From positions 1-34,632 of the forward strand of contig CANCRX010000031.1 of the NCBI GenBank assembly GCA_947380655.1: a stretch of DNA of 34,632 nucleotides. The letters run 5' to 3'. Below are positions 8,158 to 16,051 of this stretch, one piece after another (position 1 is the first letter of the stretch; the number at the start of each line of letters is the position of its first letter). The notes beneath the pieces are model-generated. The model was not told the origin of the DNA and did no database searches. It worked only from the letters and a program-made list of their open reading frames with translations. The position numbers and the translations under genes were made by a program. This DNA comes from Alcaligenaceae bacterium. Its GTDB lineage: Bacteria > Pseudomonadota > Gammaproteobacteria > Burkholderiales > Burkholderiaceae_B.

Positions 8158-9483
8158 TCAGCGATTGACCTGTCGTTTACCTGCAACCAAATTGAGATCG
8201 ATTGAGTTGCCCATGGCGTGATAACCCGCCCGGTTAGGGTGTAATTTGTCACCGGCGCCACCGACCGTACTGTCGGGTACAAACTCAGGCCGCATCTGAC
8301 CTGTTGTTACATCAAGTGTGACCGCATCAAAATCAATCACTCCTGCAAAGATATTTGAGCTGCGAATAAAGTTATTTAATGTTTTACGTTTTTCGTCCTG
8401 TGCTGGAAATCCATGTGCAGCACTGGTGCTTCCCAGAGCGGAACCGACTGTCGCGCCGATGACTCGAATGCCTGCCTCATTTAAACGTTTAACGCCCTGA
8501 GTCAGTTGAGTAATGACTTTTTCGGGTGTAGCCATCCCATTTTTGCTGAAATCATTAATACCTTCGAGCCAGATCAAGGTGTTTACACCAGATAAGCTCA
8601 GTACGTCACGTTCCAGACGCATTGAAGACGAGGGGCCTCCTGCGAAAGGTTTCTCAGGTGAATATTCGGCGGGCCCTGCAATTTGATTACCGCCGATGCC
8701 CGCATTCAGTACAACAATTTTATTGCCATATTGATGCCTCAGTCTGCGAGACAGCACGTCTGGCCAGCGATCGTCACCATTCATTGTTGATGCAGTGCCA
8801 TCAGTAATCGAGTCTCCAAAGGCAACGACGACCTTGGTATCTGCAGGGGCTTTCATGTCGATGGCATCCAGAAAAAACCAGGAGGCTGTCGTAAATGAAA
8901 AGGCTGTTTCACTTTCATTTTTGCTCTGCGAACCACTCTCGGGTGGAGTGATATAAGAGGTGGTCAATGCTTTGGCGTGCCAGGTCATCGGTCCGCTCGA
9001 ATTTGGAATATAAAAACTCACAGCGAGTTTTTTGCCGTCCAAAAACTTTTGATTGGATTTCGTCACAAAGGGTAAATTAACCGAATCACTCCATACGGAT
9101 TCTCCAGGCGGCACAGTGACAGAGTTTTTTCCTTTGAACGTCGCAGCACGGTTAGATCCGGCAACCAACTCAGCGCTCCCAAGCTGCAGACCAACGTAAA
9201 CATCAGAGAACGTGACAGGCTGAGTACCTAAGGCATTTGATAAACGTATGCGGGTCTGGCTACTCCATAAGTCGGGTTTAACCATCATCCGGAACGACTG
9301 ATTGCTTGCACCTTTGGCGGGTGTTGGAAACACCACGCTCATATTAGGTTGGGCAGAAGGGTTGCCGGTCGGGTAAGGGCCTTGTATCGAGGCAGTCCAG
9401 CTCGTCACCCATTTTTGAGGTTCAGCCCAGGCGTTTTGCATATTGATTGTCACCAATGCGAGAAGAGTAAATAAAAAGCGCAT
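8158..9483 (-). CDS. Exported SGNH/GDSL hydrolase
   Basis: 441 residues. A signal peptide (MRFLFTLLALVTINMQNAWA) leads a beta-rich N-terminal region (about 21-210) followed by the SGNH hydrolase domain. The catalytic serine is S225 in AFGDSITDGT (block I), GGNQ near residue 264 is block II, GINDF is block III, and the C-terminal DKLHPNRAG supplies the Asp-x-x-His block V. The family hydrolyses esters, often acyl groups on lipids or polysaccharides, and this copy should act in the periplasm or outside. GGAGA lies 9 bases before the ATG. It is the last gene of the operon starting at 13573, 17 bases after the ligase stop, which suggests it frees the substrate taken up and activated by the other genes. 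That link is inferred. Confidence 0.88.
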   Translation of the reverse strand: MRFLFTLLALVTINMQNAWAEPQKWVTSWTASIQGPYPTGNPSAQPNMSVVFPTPAKGASNQSFRMMVKPDLWSSQTRIRLSNALGTQPVTFSDVYVGLQLGSAELVAGSNRAATFKGKNSVTVPPGESVWSDSVNLPFVTKSNQKFLDGKKLAVSFYIPNSSGPMTWHAKALTTSYITPPESGSQSKNESETAFSFTTASWFFLDAIDMKAPADTKVVVAFGDSITDGTASTMNGDDRWPDVLSRRLRHQYGNKIVVLNAGIGGNQIAGPAEYSPEKPFAGGPSSSMRLERDVLSLSGVNTLIWLEGINDFSKNGMATPEKVITQLTQGVKRLNEAGIRVIGATVGSALGSTSAAHGFPAQDEKRKTLNNFIRSSNIFAGVIDFDAVTLDVTTGQMRPEFVPDSTVGGAGDKLHPNRAGYHAMGNSIDLNLVAGKRQVNR

Positions 9484-9500
9484 CAGAAGTCTCCAGAAAA

Positions 9501-10934
9501 TTATTTATCGCGACGGTCAAGCAGACGTTTAACTTTTGAACTTTGCGAGGTCATTGTGTACTGATCCAGCTCGCCTTTCGCCACAGGCGTGATTTGTACC
9601 TTCACACTCAACACTTCTTTCATGCGTAGTTCCATTTCTTCCCGAACGACTGACAGATCAGCAGAGGGATCGATAATTTCAACCCAGACATCCATGTGAT
9701 CCGTGCCTGCTTCGCCCACGCGGTCGACAAAACAGAAGTACTCACCGTTTGAGCGGGGATCTTCGAGCACTGCGGCGCCGATTGCCTCTGGAAATACATT
9801 CACACCACGCAGTTTGATCATGTTGTCGTTTCGACCAAAAATCCTCTTTAAGCGACGAGAGGTATTGCCGCAAGGACAAGTGTCGGTATGAAAGGCGGAG
9901 ATATCATTGACGTTGAACCGGATTTGCGGTGCGCCGTATTTGTAGAGCGTAGTAATCAGCGTGGTACCTTTTTCACCGTCTGGCAAGATCTTTCCTGTTT
10001 CAGGATCTGCCATTTCCAGAATAAACGCGTCCTCCATCACATGCATGCCAGTCTGATGTTCGCACTCAGCGGCCAGCATTCCGCTCTCATGCGTGCCATA
10101 CATATCAAATGCTTTCGCTCCCCACAGGTCTTCCAGCAACTCTCGGTTTTCCATGCCAAGATGTGTACCGATTAATCTGATGCCGAGAGATCGGGGATCG
10201 ATGCCCATCTCGTCACGCGCGACAATGGCCATATGGCGTAGATAGGCGGGGAATCCCAGTATGACTTTAATGCCCCAGGCTTTGATCAACTCAATCTGGC
10301 GTTTGGTTGGCGTGTTTGCACCGCTCCCTGTCATCACAGGAACCGCTCCGGTATAACGCCAGATGGCTTCACGCGGAGCCATGCCGCCATTACCCAAACC
10401 TAAAGAGAGTGTGACAAGCACCATATCGCCAGGACGAATGCCATGCATAGCCATGCGACGTCCACCCAGAATGGCCATGGTTTCGCGATCTTGAGGTGAA
10501 TAGAGCATGGGTCGTGGCAGACCTGTTGTACCGCCACTTGTTTGCAGTACCAGCGGCATGCGTTTGCCGTCTTCGGGTGAGATGCCCATGAAGTCCCCAA
10601 AAGGGGGATTGCGCTCAATGCTTTTGCGGATGTCATGCACGTCATAGACCGGAATTTTGGTCAGATCATCGAGGCTTCGAATATCTGTGGCGACCAGGCC
10701 ATGCTCGGTCCAGTGGCGTTTGAAGAAGGGTATTTCCCAGCCTCGTTGAACGGTCTGCAGAAAGCGCTTTTCTTGCAAGGCTCGCATTTCATCTCTGGAA
10801 AGTTTTGCAGTCGTTTCAAAGTATGTAGGCGGTGGCGGGTAGTCTTTCCACAGTTGCTCGAAATCCAGCGAGCGAAAGTACCAAGGCACATGATTGGGTG
10901 AGTCGGGCGCGTTTGTCAGGTCGGAGTGATTCAT
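9501..10934 (-). CDS. Phenylacetate-CoA ligase-like adenylate-forming enzyme
   Basis: 477 residues. It has the signature of the PaaK branch of AMP-forming ligases: the phosphate loop TSGGTTGLP at 132-140, an acyl-binding region with DMYGTHESG, then CPCGNTSRRLKRIFGR and NMIKLRGVNVFPEAI leading into the small C-terminal domain. The CPCG pair resembles the zinc-holding loop seen in PaaK-type enzymes. It should activate a carboxylic acid, probably aromatic or aryl-alkyl, to its CoA thioester in the cytoplasm. PaaK itself is about 430-440 residues; this one is slightly longer, with an extra N-terminal segment before ALQEKRFLQTVQRGWE. It sits 9 bases after the SDR stop. The true substrate cannot be read from the sequence. 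Confidence 0.85.
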   Translation of the reverse strand: MNHSDLTNAPDSPNHVPWYFRSLDFEQLWKDYPPPPTYFETTAKLSRDEMRALQEKRFLQTVQRGWEIPFFKRHWTEHGLVATDIRSLDDLTKIPVYDVHDIRKSIERNPPFGDFMGISPEDGKRMPLVLQTSGGTTGLPRPMLYSPQDRETMAILGGRRMAMHGIRPGDMVLVTLSLGLGNGGMAPREAIWRYTGAVPVMTGSGANTPTKRQIELIKAWGIKVILGFPAYLRHMAIVARDEMGIDPRSLGIRLIGTHLGMENRELLEDLWGAKAFDMYGTHESGMLAAECEHQTGMHVMEDAFILEMADPETGKILPDGEKGTTLITTLYKYGAPQIRFNVNDISAFHTDTCPCGNTSRRLKRIFGRNDNMIKLRGVNVFPEAIGAAVLEDPRSNGEYFCFVDRVGEAGTDHMDVWVEIIDPSADLSVVREEMELRMKEVLSVKVQITPVAKGELDQYTMTSQSSKVKRLLDRRDK

Positions 10935-10943
10935 CGGATTCTA

Positions 10944-11729
10944 TTAAATTAGGCTGGCGTGGCGACCGCCATCGACATGCTGGACGGAGCCTGAGATATA
11001 GCCCGCCCACGGAGAGCAAAGAAAGGCAACGAGTCCCGCGATTTCATCGGGCTCGCCAATACGGCCCATTGGAATTTGTTGGGTCATCTGTGCAAGTTGA
11101 TTCTGGTCGATTTGTCCAGGCGTTCCTGTTCCAAATACCGTACCTAGGCGACCCGTTGCGATGCGTCCGGGACAAATGGTGTTGATGGTGATGCCTTGAT
11201 TTGCAATTTCTAAGGACAGTGTTTTTGAATAGCCAATGACACCTGCCCACGTTGCAACGGACAAGCCAAAACGCGCGATGGGTTGAATGGCGGAAAGGGC
11301 TGTGATGTTGACGATCCGGCCCCAACCATTTTTTTGCATGGATGGTAGCGCGCCGCGCGTCAGGCGCACGACACTCATGAGATTTTGTTCGACAGCTTTA
11401 TGCCAGGCGATATCGTCAAAACTTTGAATTTCCCCCAGGGGCGGTGCACCATCATTGTTAATGAGTAAATCTATTTTTCCAAAGCGCTCGAGTGCAGCGC
11501 GTGTAATATTTTCGCAATCTGCAGCCTTGCGTATATCTGCAGGAATGGCAAAGGTGATTGCGCCGGTTTCTTGGGTGATGCGATTGCAGGCTTCTTGCAG
11601 AGGTTCTTGTTTACGCGCGACCATGGCAACCGTCGCACCCTCAGAGGCGAGCAGGTGAGCGATGGCGTACCCGATGCCCTGACTCGCCCCGCCGACTACT
11701 GCGATCTTATCTTTTAGTGATAAGTCCAT
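10944..11729 (-). CDS. SDR-family protein lacking the canonical YxxxK catalytic pair
   Basis: 261 residues with the Rossmann glycine motif GGASQGIG at 13-20, the strand-4 motif altered from NNAG to NNDG (91-94), and the C-terminal region GEPDEIAGLVAFLCSPWAGYISG followed by VDGG. The active-site segment after the serine strand (ITALSAIQP) reads FGLSVATWAGVIGYSKTL, where a classical reductase would have Tyr-x-x-x-Lys. This loss is known in the BKR-like SDR subgroup, whose chemistry is poorly defined. It may act on the CoA product of the adjacent ligase with a changed mechanism, or bind cofactor only. The start ATG shares one base with the stop of the preceding gene (TGATG). Confidence 0.85.
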   Translation of the reverse strand: MDLSLKDKIAVVGGASQGIGYAIAHLLASEGATVAMVARKQEPLQEACNRITQETGAITFAIPADIRKAADCENITRAALERFGKIDLLINNDGAPPLGEIQSFDDIAWHKAVEQNLMSVVRLTRGALPSMQKNGWGRIVNITALSAIQPIARFGLSVATWAGVIGYSKTLSLEIANQGITINTICPGRIATGRLGTVFGTGTPGQIDQNQLAQMTQQIPMGRIGEPDEIAGLVAFLCSPWAGYISGSVQHVDGGRHASLI

Positions 11730-12592
11730 CAGAGTGCTCCACTTACACCAAAGAGTTTCTCGGCATTTTTATAAAAGACACGCTCGAGAATATCTTCTGT
11801 ATAGCCAAGCTCTTGCCAGTCTTTGACTAGTCGTTCATATCTGAACAGTGGGTAGTCCGCACCAAACATCACACGATCTTTAAGGCGAGAGCGGATTTCT
11901 TTTTTAAACGGATCGGTCAGGTACTTCGGTGACCATCCATGCAGCTCACTCCAGACATTGGGTTTATGAATCATGATCGATATCATTTCATCTTGCCAGG
12001 GCCAAGCCGGACGACCCGTAATGATTTTCATGTCAGGGTAGTCAATCGCAAGCTCGTCTACATACCGTGGGTGGCAGAGATCGAGCTTGATCCCCGCACC
12101 TCCTCTTAAACCTGCGCCGGCACCCGTATGCCCGACCAGTACGAGTACGGGGCGGTTGTGTGCTTGCGCGACCTCATAAAAAGGACGATAGATCGGATCG
12201 CTCGCTGCAAAGCCAGTACCTGATGCCGATACGCAGTAGCTGACAAAACCATGGCTCGCATTGATGCAACGCTCAAGTTCTTGCGCACCCTTTTCACCTA
12301 GCCGAGGATCAATCTGTAGCCAGTTGCCAAAAATACAGTCACTGTATTTGGCTTGTGTTTCGATTGCGTAGTTATGTAGAGGGACGACCTCATCGATAGG
12401 CAGACTTTTTGTGAAGCCGAAGTCAAGAATGGTTCTGACTTCATTGGCGCGAAGATAAGCCGCCATTTCCTCTTCTGTGTCGTAACGCGCGGTCGAATTC
12501 CAGGTTTGTTTTTGTTGTGCCAGCGCATCCGCTGATCTCAGTACATAACCACGTTCAGTGCCCCAGTGTGAATGGAGATCAAAAATTTTCAT
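11729..12592 (-). CDS. Amidohydrolase-family (Amidohydro_2) metal-dependent hydrolase or decarboxylase
   Basis: 287 residues of the Amidohydro_2 TIM-barrel type. The N-terminal metal motif is present as FDLHSHWG (H7, H9). VLVGHTGAG supplies another histidine, and the C-terminal FGADYP supplies the conserved aspartate. The later barrel strand reads ITGRPAWPWQDE, where many relatives have a histidine in place of the arginine. The family contains hydrolases for cyclic esters and amides and also non-oxidative decarboxylases. The gene is second in the operon, 3 bases after the Bug protein stop, and it overlaps the SDR start by one base. A role in opening or decarboxylating the imported compound is inference. 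Confidence 0.82.
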   Translation of the reverse strand: MKIFDLHSHWGTERGYVLRSADALAQQKQTWNSTARYDTEEEMAAYLRANEVRTILDFGFTKSLPIDEVVPLHNYAIETQAKYSDCIFGNWLQIDPRLGEKGAQELERCINASHGFVSYCVSASGTGFAASDPIYRPFYEVAQAHNRPVLVLVGHTGAGAGLRGGAGIKLDLCHPRYVDELAIDYPDMKIITGRPAWPWQDEMISIMIHKPNVWSELHGWSPKYLTDPFKKEIRSRLKDRVMFGADYPLFRYERLVKDWQELGYTEDILERVFYKNAEKLFGVSGAL

Positions 12593-12595
12593 GCT

Positions 12596-13573
12596 TCATT
12601 CCGCCTTGATATCTGCTGCTTTGATAATTTTTTCCCAATGTGTGACTTCGCTATCGAGAAACTGCTGGGATTGTGCGAGACTGCCCCCGACCAGCACTAC
12701 GCCTTGTTCACCAAGTTGTTTGATGAGTGCAGGGTCTTTCAGTCCTTGGTTAATAGCGACGTTGAGTTTTTCAAGGACATCGGTCGGCGTTTTTCTGGGT
12801 GCAAAAACCATATACCACGCGCTCATTTCAAATCCGGGAACGCCTGCTTCGATCATCGTTGGTAAATCAGGGGCGAGCGGTGAGCGCTGTGGACCTGTCG
12901 TGGCCAGAGCTTTCAGTTTGCCGGACTTAACGTGCGGTATGGAGGTGGTAATGGTGTCGAACATCAAGGAGACATGCCCGCCGAGTACGTCTGCAAGTGC
13001 TGGCGCATTACCTTTATACGGAATGTGAACCAGTGATACACCCGTCATGTATTTGAACATTTCAGCTGAAAGATGGGCGCCTGCCCCAGCACCGCCTGAC
13101 GCATAGGAATACTTGCCAGGATTGTCCTTGAATAGCTTGATCATTTCCTTGACGCTGTTCGGTGCGAAGTCTGGTGGCGTAACCAGTATCAAAGGAATGT
13201 AGCCAATATAGGCAACCGGCACCAGATCTCGATCAAGATCATAGGGCAGACTCTTGACCAGAAACTTATTGGTAGCAAGTACTGAGTATCCCATCAGCAA
13301 TGTGTTGCCATCGGGAGCTGATTTCGCAACCAGGTCGGTACCTACAACCGCACTGGCGCCAGGCTTGTTTTCTACAACCGCAGCCACGCCAAAACTGCCT
13401 TGCAGTTTCTGGGCAATGGCTCTCGCAAGAATATCTACGCCTCCGCCAGGTGGGACTGGAGCGACAATCCGGATTGGCTTATTTGGCCAGGTTTGGGAAA
13501 AACTGCTGGTGGTCAAGAGGATGCCGCAGACAGCAATCAAGGATCGAACTAGGTTGAACCATTTTTTGTTCAT
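12596..13573 (-). CDS. Bug/TctC-family periplasmic solute-binding protein
   Basis: 325 residues. A signal peptide (residues 1-26, ending SSFS) is followed by the start usual for the family, WPNKPIRIVAPVPPGGGVD. Internal landmarks are AIAQKLQ, VVENKPGA near 68, LLMGYSVLATN and the C-terminal VLEKLNVAINQGLKDP. Bug proteins bind carboxylated ligands; many are orphans without nearby TctAB membrane subunits, as here. They are greatly expanded in Alcaligenaceae, which is one hint of the host. AAGGAGAC lies 7 bases before the ATG. It is the first gene of a five-gene minus-strand operon, so its ligand is probably the carboxylate activated by the ligase at 9501. Confidence 0.93.
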   Translation of the reverse strand: MNKKWFNLVRSLIAVCGILLTTSSFSQTWPNKPIRIVAPVPPGGGVDILARAIAQKLQGSFGVAAVVENKPGASAVVGTDLVAKSAPDGNTLLMGYSVLATNKFLVKSLPYDLDRDLVPVAYIGYIPLILVTPPDFAPNSVKEMIKLFKDNPGKYSYASGGAGAGAHLSAEMFKYMTGVSLVHIPYKGNAPALADVLGGHVSLMFDTITTSIPHVKSGKLKALATTGPQRSPLAPDLPTMIEAGVPGFEMSAWYMVFAPRKTPTDVLEKLNVAINQGLKDPALIKQLGEQGVVLVGGSLAQSQQFLDSEVTHWEKIIKAADIKAE

Positions 13574-13736
13574 GTTTTGTCTCCTTACTTTCGCTTGATA
13601 TTAGGCATCAGCCTTGCTTGTGTCAACGCAAACCTCACGCCGAGCAGAGTCAAATTTTCCTCAAACGCCTTAAGTAGTGCTAAGTGTTCTTGCATTAAAC
13701 TTAAACAAAAAGTTAACTATTGCGAGACTTTCACCC

Positions 13737-14309
13737 ATGCAGAATGAAAAATTACTGACCTTTGTGCAAAGCATGAGTCAATTGTTATTGTCCAGTCCGG
13801 CAGAAAGCACCATCTTGAAGGAAGGCGCAGCGTTGCTAGGGACCCTCGTTGCAGCCGATGACTGGTTACCTGAGATGTTTACAGTGCCTCATCCACAGCA
13901 TTATCAGCAATATCTTTTATATGCGGATCCGCTCGATAGGTTTTCGATGGTGAGCTTTGTGTGGGGACCCGGTCAGAAGACTCCCGTTCATGATCACATG
14001 ACCTGGGGATTGATCGGCATGTTGCGCGGTCAGGAAATCGATACCCATTACTTTAAGCATAGCGATGGTGGTTATCGTGCGGGTCAACCTCATACGCTCA
14101 AGCCAGGCGAAGTTTGCTCAGTTTCACCAGATACGCACGATGTGCACGTGGTTTCTAACTATTATGCTGATCAGTCATCCATCAGCATTCATGTCTATGG
14201 TGGCAACATCGGACGGATCAAACGGCATGTTTTTGATCCTGCGACAGGTGTACCTAAAGACTTTATTTCTGGATACAGCAATGCTGTAGTTCCAAACCTC
14301 TGGAATTGA
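13737..14309 (+). CDS. Thiol dioxygenase (cysteine or 3-mercaptopropionate dioxygenase)
   Basis: 190 residues from the ATG at 13737; an upstream GTG at 13677 would add 20 residues unlike the family. The cupin iron site is visible: H85 and H87 in TPVHDHMTWG, and H137 in DVHVVSN. The position of the Cys-Tyr cross-link of the animal enzyme is glycine (TWGLIG), as in bacterial forms. The QQYLLYADPLDRFS stretch with glutamines is reminiscent of mercaptopropionate-type enzymes, so either cysteine to cysteinesulfinate or 3-mercaptopropionate to its sulfinate is possible. It is cytoplasmic. The rhodanese gene follows 17 bases later, and the pair forms a small sulfur unit divergent from the Bug operon. 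Confidence 0.88.
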   Translation: MQNEKLLTFVQSMSQLLLSSPAESTILKEGAALLGTLVAADDWLPEMFTVPHPQHYQQYLLYADPLDRFSMVSFVWGPGQKTPVHDHMTWGLIGMLRGQEIDTHYFKHSDGGYRAGQPHTLKPGEVCSVSPDTHDVHVVSNYYADQSSISIHVYGGNIGRIKRHVFDPATGVPKDFISGYSNAVVPNLWN

Positions 14310-14326
14310 AAGGGACTCGAATTTCA

Positions 14327-15982
14327 ATGAATCAGCTCAATCAGGGAATTAAATTTTGCAATTTTCAGGATGTACGCACCAGTCTTCTTGAAAAAAGAGA
14401 AATCGCATTTCTGGATGTGCGCGAGGAAGACCCTCACGCGCGTGCGCACCCACTATTCGCGGCTAATTTTCCCTTGTCTCGTCTTGAGCAGGATGCCTAT
14501 TCAAAAATGCCGCGACGCGATGTGCGCGTGGTGACTTTTGATGCGGGTGACCAGCAAGATGTCGTACTGTCAGACGCATATTTAGCGGCGCTACGTCTCG
14601 TAAAGCTTGGCTATTCTGATGTCTCAGTATTCTCAGGAGGATTGAAATCCTGGGCGGATGCGGGTGGTGAATTATTTATTGATGTGAATGTCCCGAGTAA
14701 ATCATTTGGCGAACTAGTTGAATCAAAAGTACACACGCCCTCCTTATCTGCCGAGGAAGTTAAATCATTAATTGACAATAAAGCTGATGTGGTGATCCTG
14801 GATGTTCGTCGTTTCGACGAATACCACACCATGAACATTCCAACCTCTACGAGTTGCCCAGGCGCTGAGCTGGTGCTCAGGGTGGCTGAACTGGCCCCTA
14901 ATCCGAACACACTGGTGATTGTGAATTGTGCGGGTCGTACGCGCAGCATTATCGGTACGCAGTCGTTGATTAATGCGGGGATTCCAAATCAGGTCAATGC
15001 CCTGCGTAATGGCACGATAGGCTGGACACTCGCGGGTCAAGCGCTCGATCGGGGACAAACCCGAAAATACTCTGAGGTCTCAGAACAAACAACGCGCGCA
15101 GCAGGAGTTCGCGCGCGAGATGTGGCGAACCGGGCTGGAGTCAAGCGTGCAAGCTTGTCTGACGTGGAGGTGTGGCGTCAGCAATGTGAGAGGACAACGT
15201 ATCTGTTTGATACGCGTGCTCCCGAAGAGTTCGCTGCAGGTCATATAGCTGGATTTCGCTCGACACCAGGCGGTCAACTCGTACAGGAAACCGAGATGGT
15301 CGCACCTGTTCGTGGAGGCAGGATTGTGTTGGTGGATAGTGATGGCGTGCGGGCCAATATGACGGCTTCCTGGCTTGCCCAAATGGCCTGGGATGTATAT
15401 GTACTCGATGATGTGCCCGCAAGCGCATTTAATGAAAAAGGTAGCTGGAAAAGTTTAAGCCCAGCGCAGCCAGGCGTAAATAATATCGATCCTTTAACGC
15501 TGTCATCAAGTCTTGCTGCGCGCACTGCTGACGATGATCTGCAGGTCATTGATACGCTTGTGATTGATCTTGCCAAACATGTGGAATATCTGCGTGGCCA
15601 TATTCCAGGCGCTCGGTATGTGATGCGCTCTCAGTTCAAACAGGCCCTGAACGCTTTACCTCTAGCCAAGCGCTATGTATTGACTTGTCCGGATGGTATT
15701 CAAGCAACTTTTGCTTATGAGGAAATCAAAGAGCTTTTGCAAAGCAGATCAAATGCGCAAGTTGACGTACTGTCAGGCGGCACACAGGCCTGGATAACTG
15801 CTGGTCTGGACCTTGAGTCCGGACCGACACATTTAGTTTCTGAACCGATCGATCGCTATAAGCGTCCCTATGAAGGGACAAACGTACCACGCGAAGCCAT
15901 GCAGGCTTATCTGGATTGGGAGTTTGGTTTAGTCGAACAGTTAGGAAAGGATGGGACACATCATTTCTGGGTGTTGGACTAA
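14327..15982 (+). CDS. Four-domain rhodanese (sulfurtransferase) protein
   Basis: 551 residues from the ATG at 14327, preceded by AAAGGGA; a TTG at 14306 would add seven residues. Four rhodanese folds are seen at about 10-115, 139-240, 276-365 and 390-495. Domain 2 keeps a good active loop with C201 (NCAGRTRS) and domain 4 has C454 (TCPDGIQAT). Domains 1 and 3 have aspartate in the loop (FDAGDQQD and VDSDGVRA) and are probably non-catalytic. The family moves sulfane sulfur from a donor to thiols or proteins. Alone among the neighbours it follows the thiol dioxygenase, which suggests handling of sulfur released from thiol oxidation. No signal peptide is seen. Confidence 0.9.
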   Translation: MNQLNQGIKFCNFQDVRTSLLEKREIAFLDVREEDPHARAHPLFAANFPLSRLEQDAYSKMPRRDVRVVTFDAGDQQDVVLSDAYLAALRLVKLGYSDVSVFSGGLKSWADAGGELFIDVNVPSKSFGELVESKVHTPSLSAEEVKSLIDNKADVVILDVRRFDEYHTMNIPTSTSCPGAELVLRVAELAPNPNTLVIVNCAGRTRSIIGTQSLINAGIPNQVNALRNGTIGWTLAGQALDRGQTRKYSEVSEQTTRAAGVRARDVANRAGVKRASLSDVEVWRQQCERTTYLFDTRAPEEFAAGHIAGFRSTPGGQLVQETEMVAPVRGGRIVLVDSDGVRANMTASWLAQMAWDVYVLDDVPASAFNEKGSWKSLSPAQPGVNNIDPLTLSSSLAARTADDDLQVIDTLVIDLAKHVEYLRGHIPGARYVMRSQFKQALNALPLAKRYVLTCPDGIQATFAYEEIKELLQSRSNAQVDVLSGGTQAWITAGLDLESGPTHLVSEPIDRYKRPYEGTNVPREAMQAYLDWEFGLVEQLGKDGTHHFWVLD

Positions 15983-16000
15983 ACCTTAACAAGAAAGAAG

Positions 16001-16027
16001 AAACCAAAGAAACCAAAGAAAGCAAAG
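16001..16027. repeat. Three tandem 9-bp units after the rhodanese gene
   Basis: AAACCAAAG (16001-16009), AAACCAAAG (16010-16018) and AAAGCAAAG (16019-16027) follow the rhodanese stop by 18 bases. The last unit also forms the left arm of the hairpin at 16019-16051. Confidence 0.7.
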
Positions 16028-16051
16028 TTTCTTATCTCAGTACTTTGCTTT
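16019..16051. terminator. Hairpin between convergent genes, possible bidirectional terminator
   Basis: AAAGCAAAGT (16019-16028) and ACTTTGCTTT (16042-16051) are exact reverse complements with a 13-base loop. The loop contains the minus-strand stop of the hydrolase (16032-16034). There is no clear T-run, so termination is inferred mainly from the position between two gene ends. Confidence 0.4.

Noticed and set aside
12558..13028. 156-residue open frame on the plus strand
   Set aside because: It is the antisense of the Bug binding-protein gene, which has a signal peptide, family motifs and a ribosome site.
13677..13736. GTG start for the thiol dioxygenase
   Set aside because: The extra 20 residues are unlike the family, and the ATG at 13737 gives the normal length.
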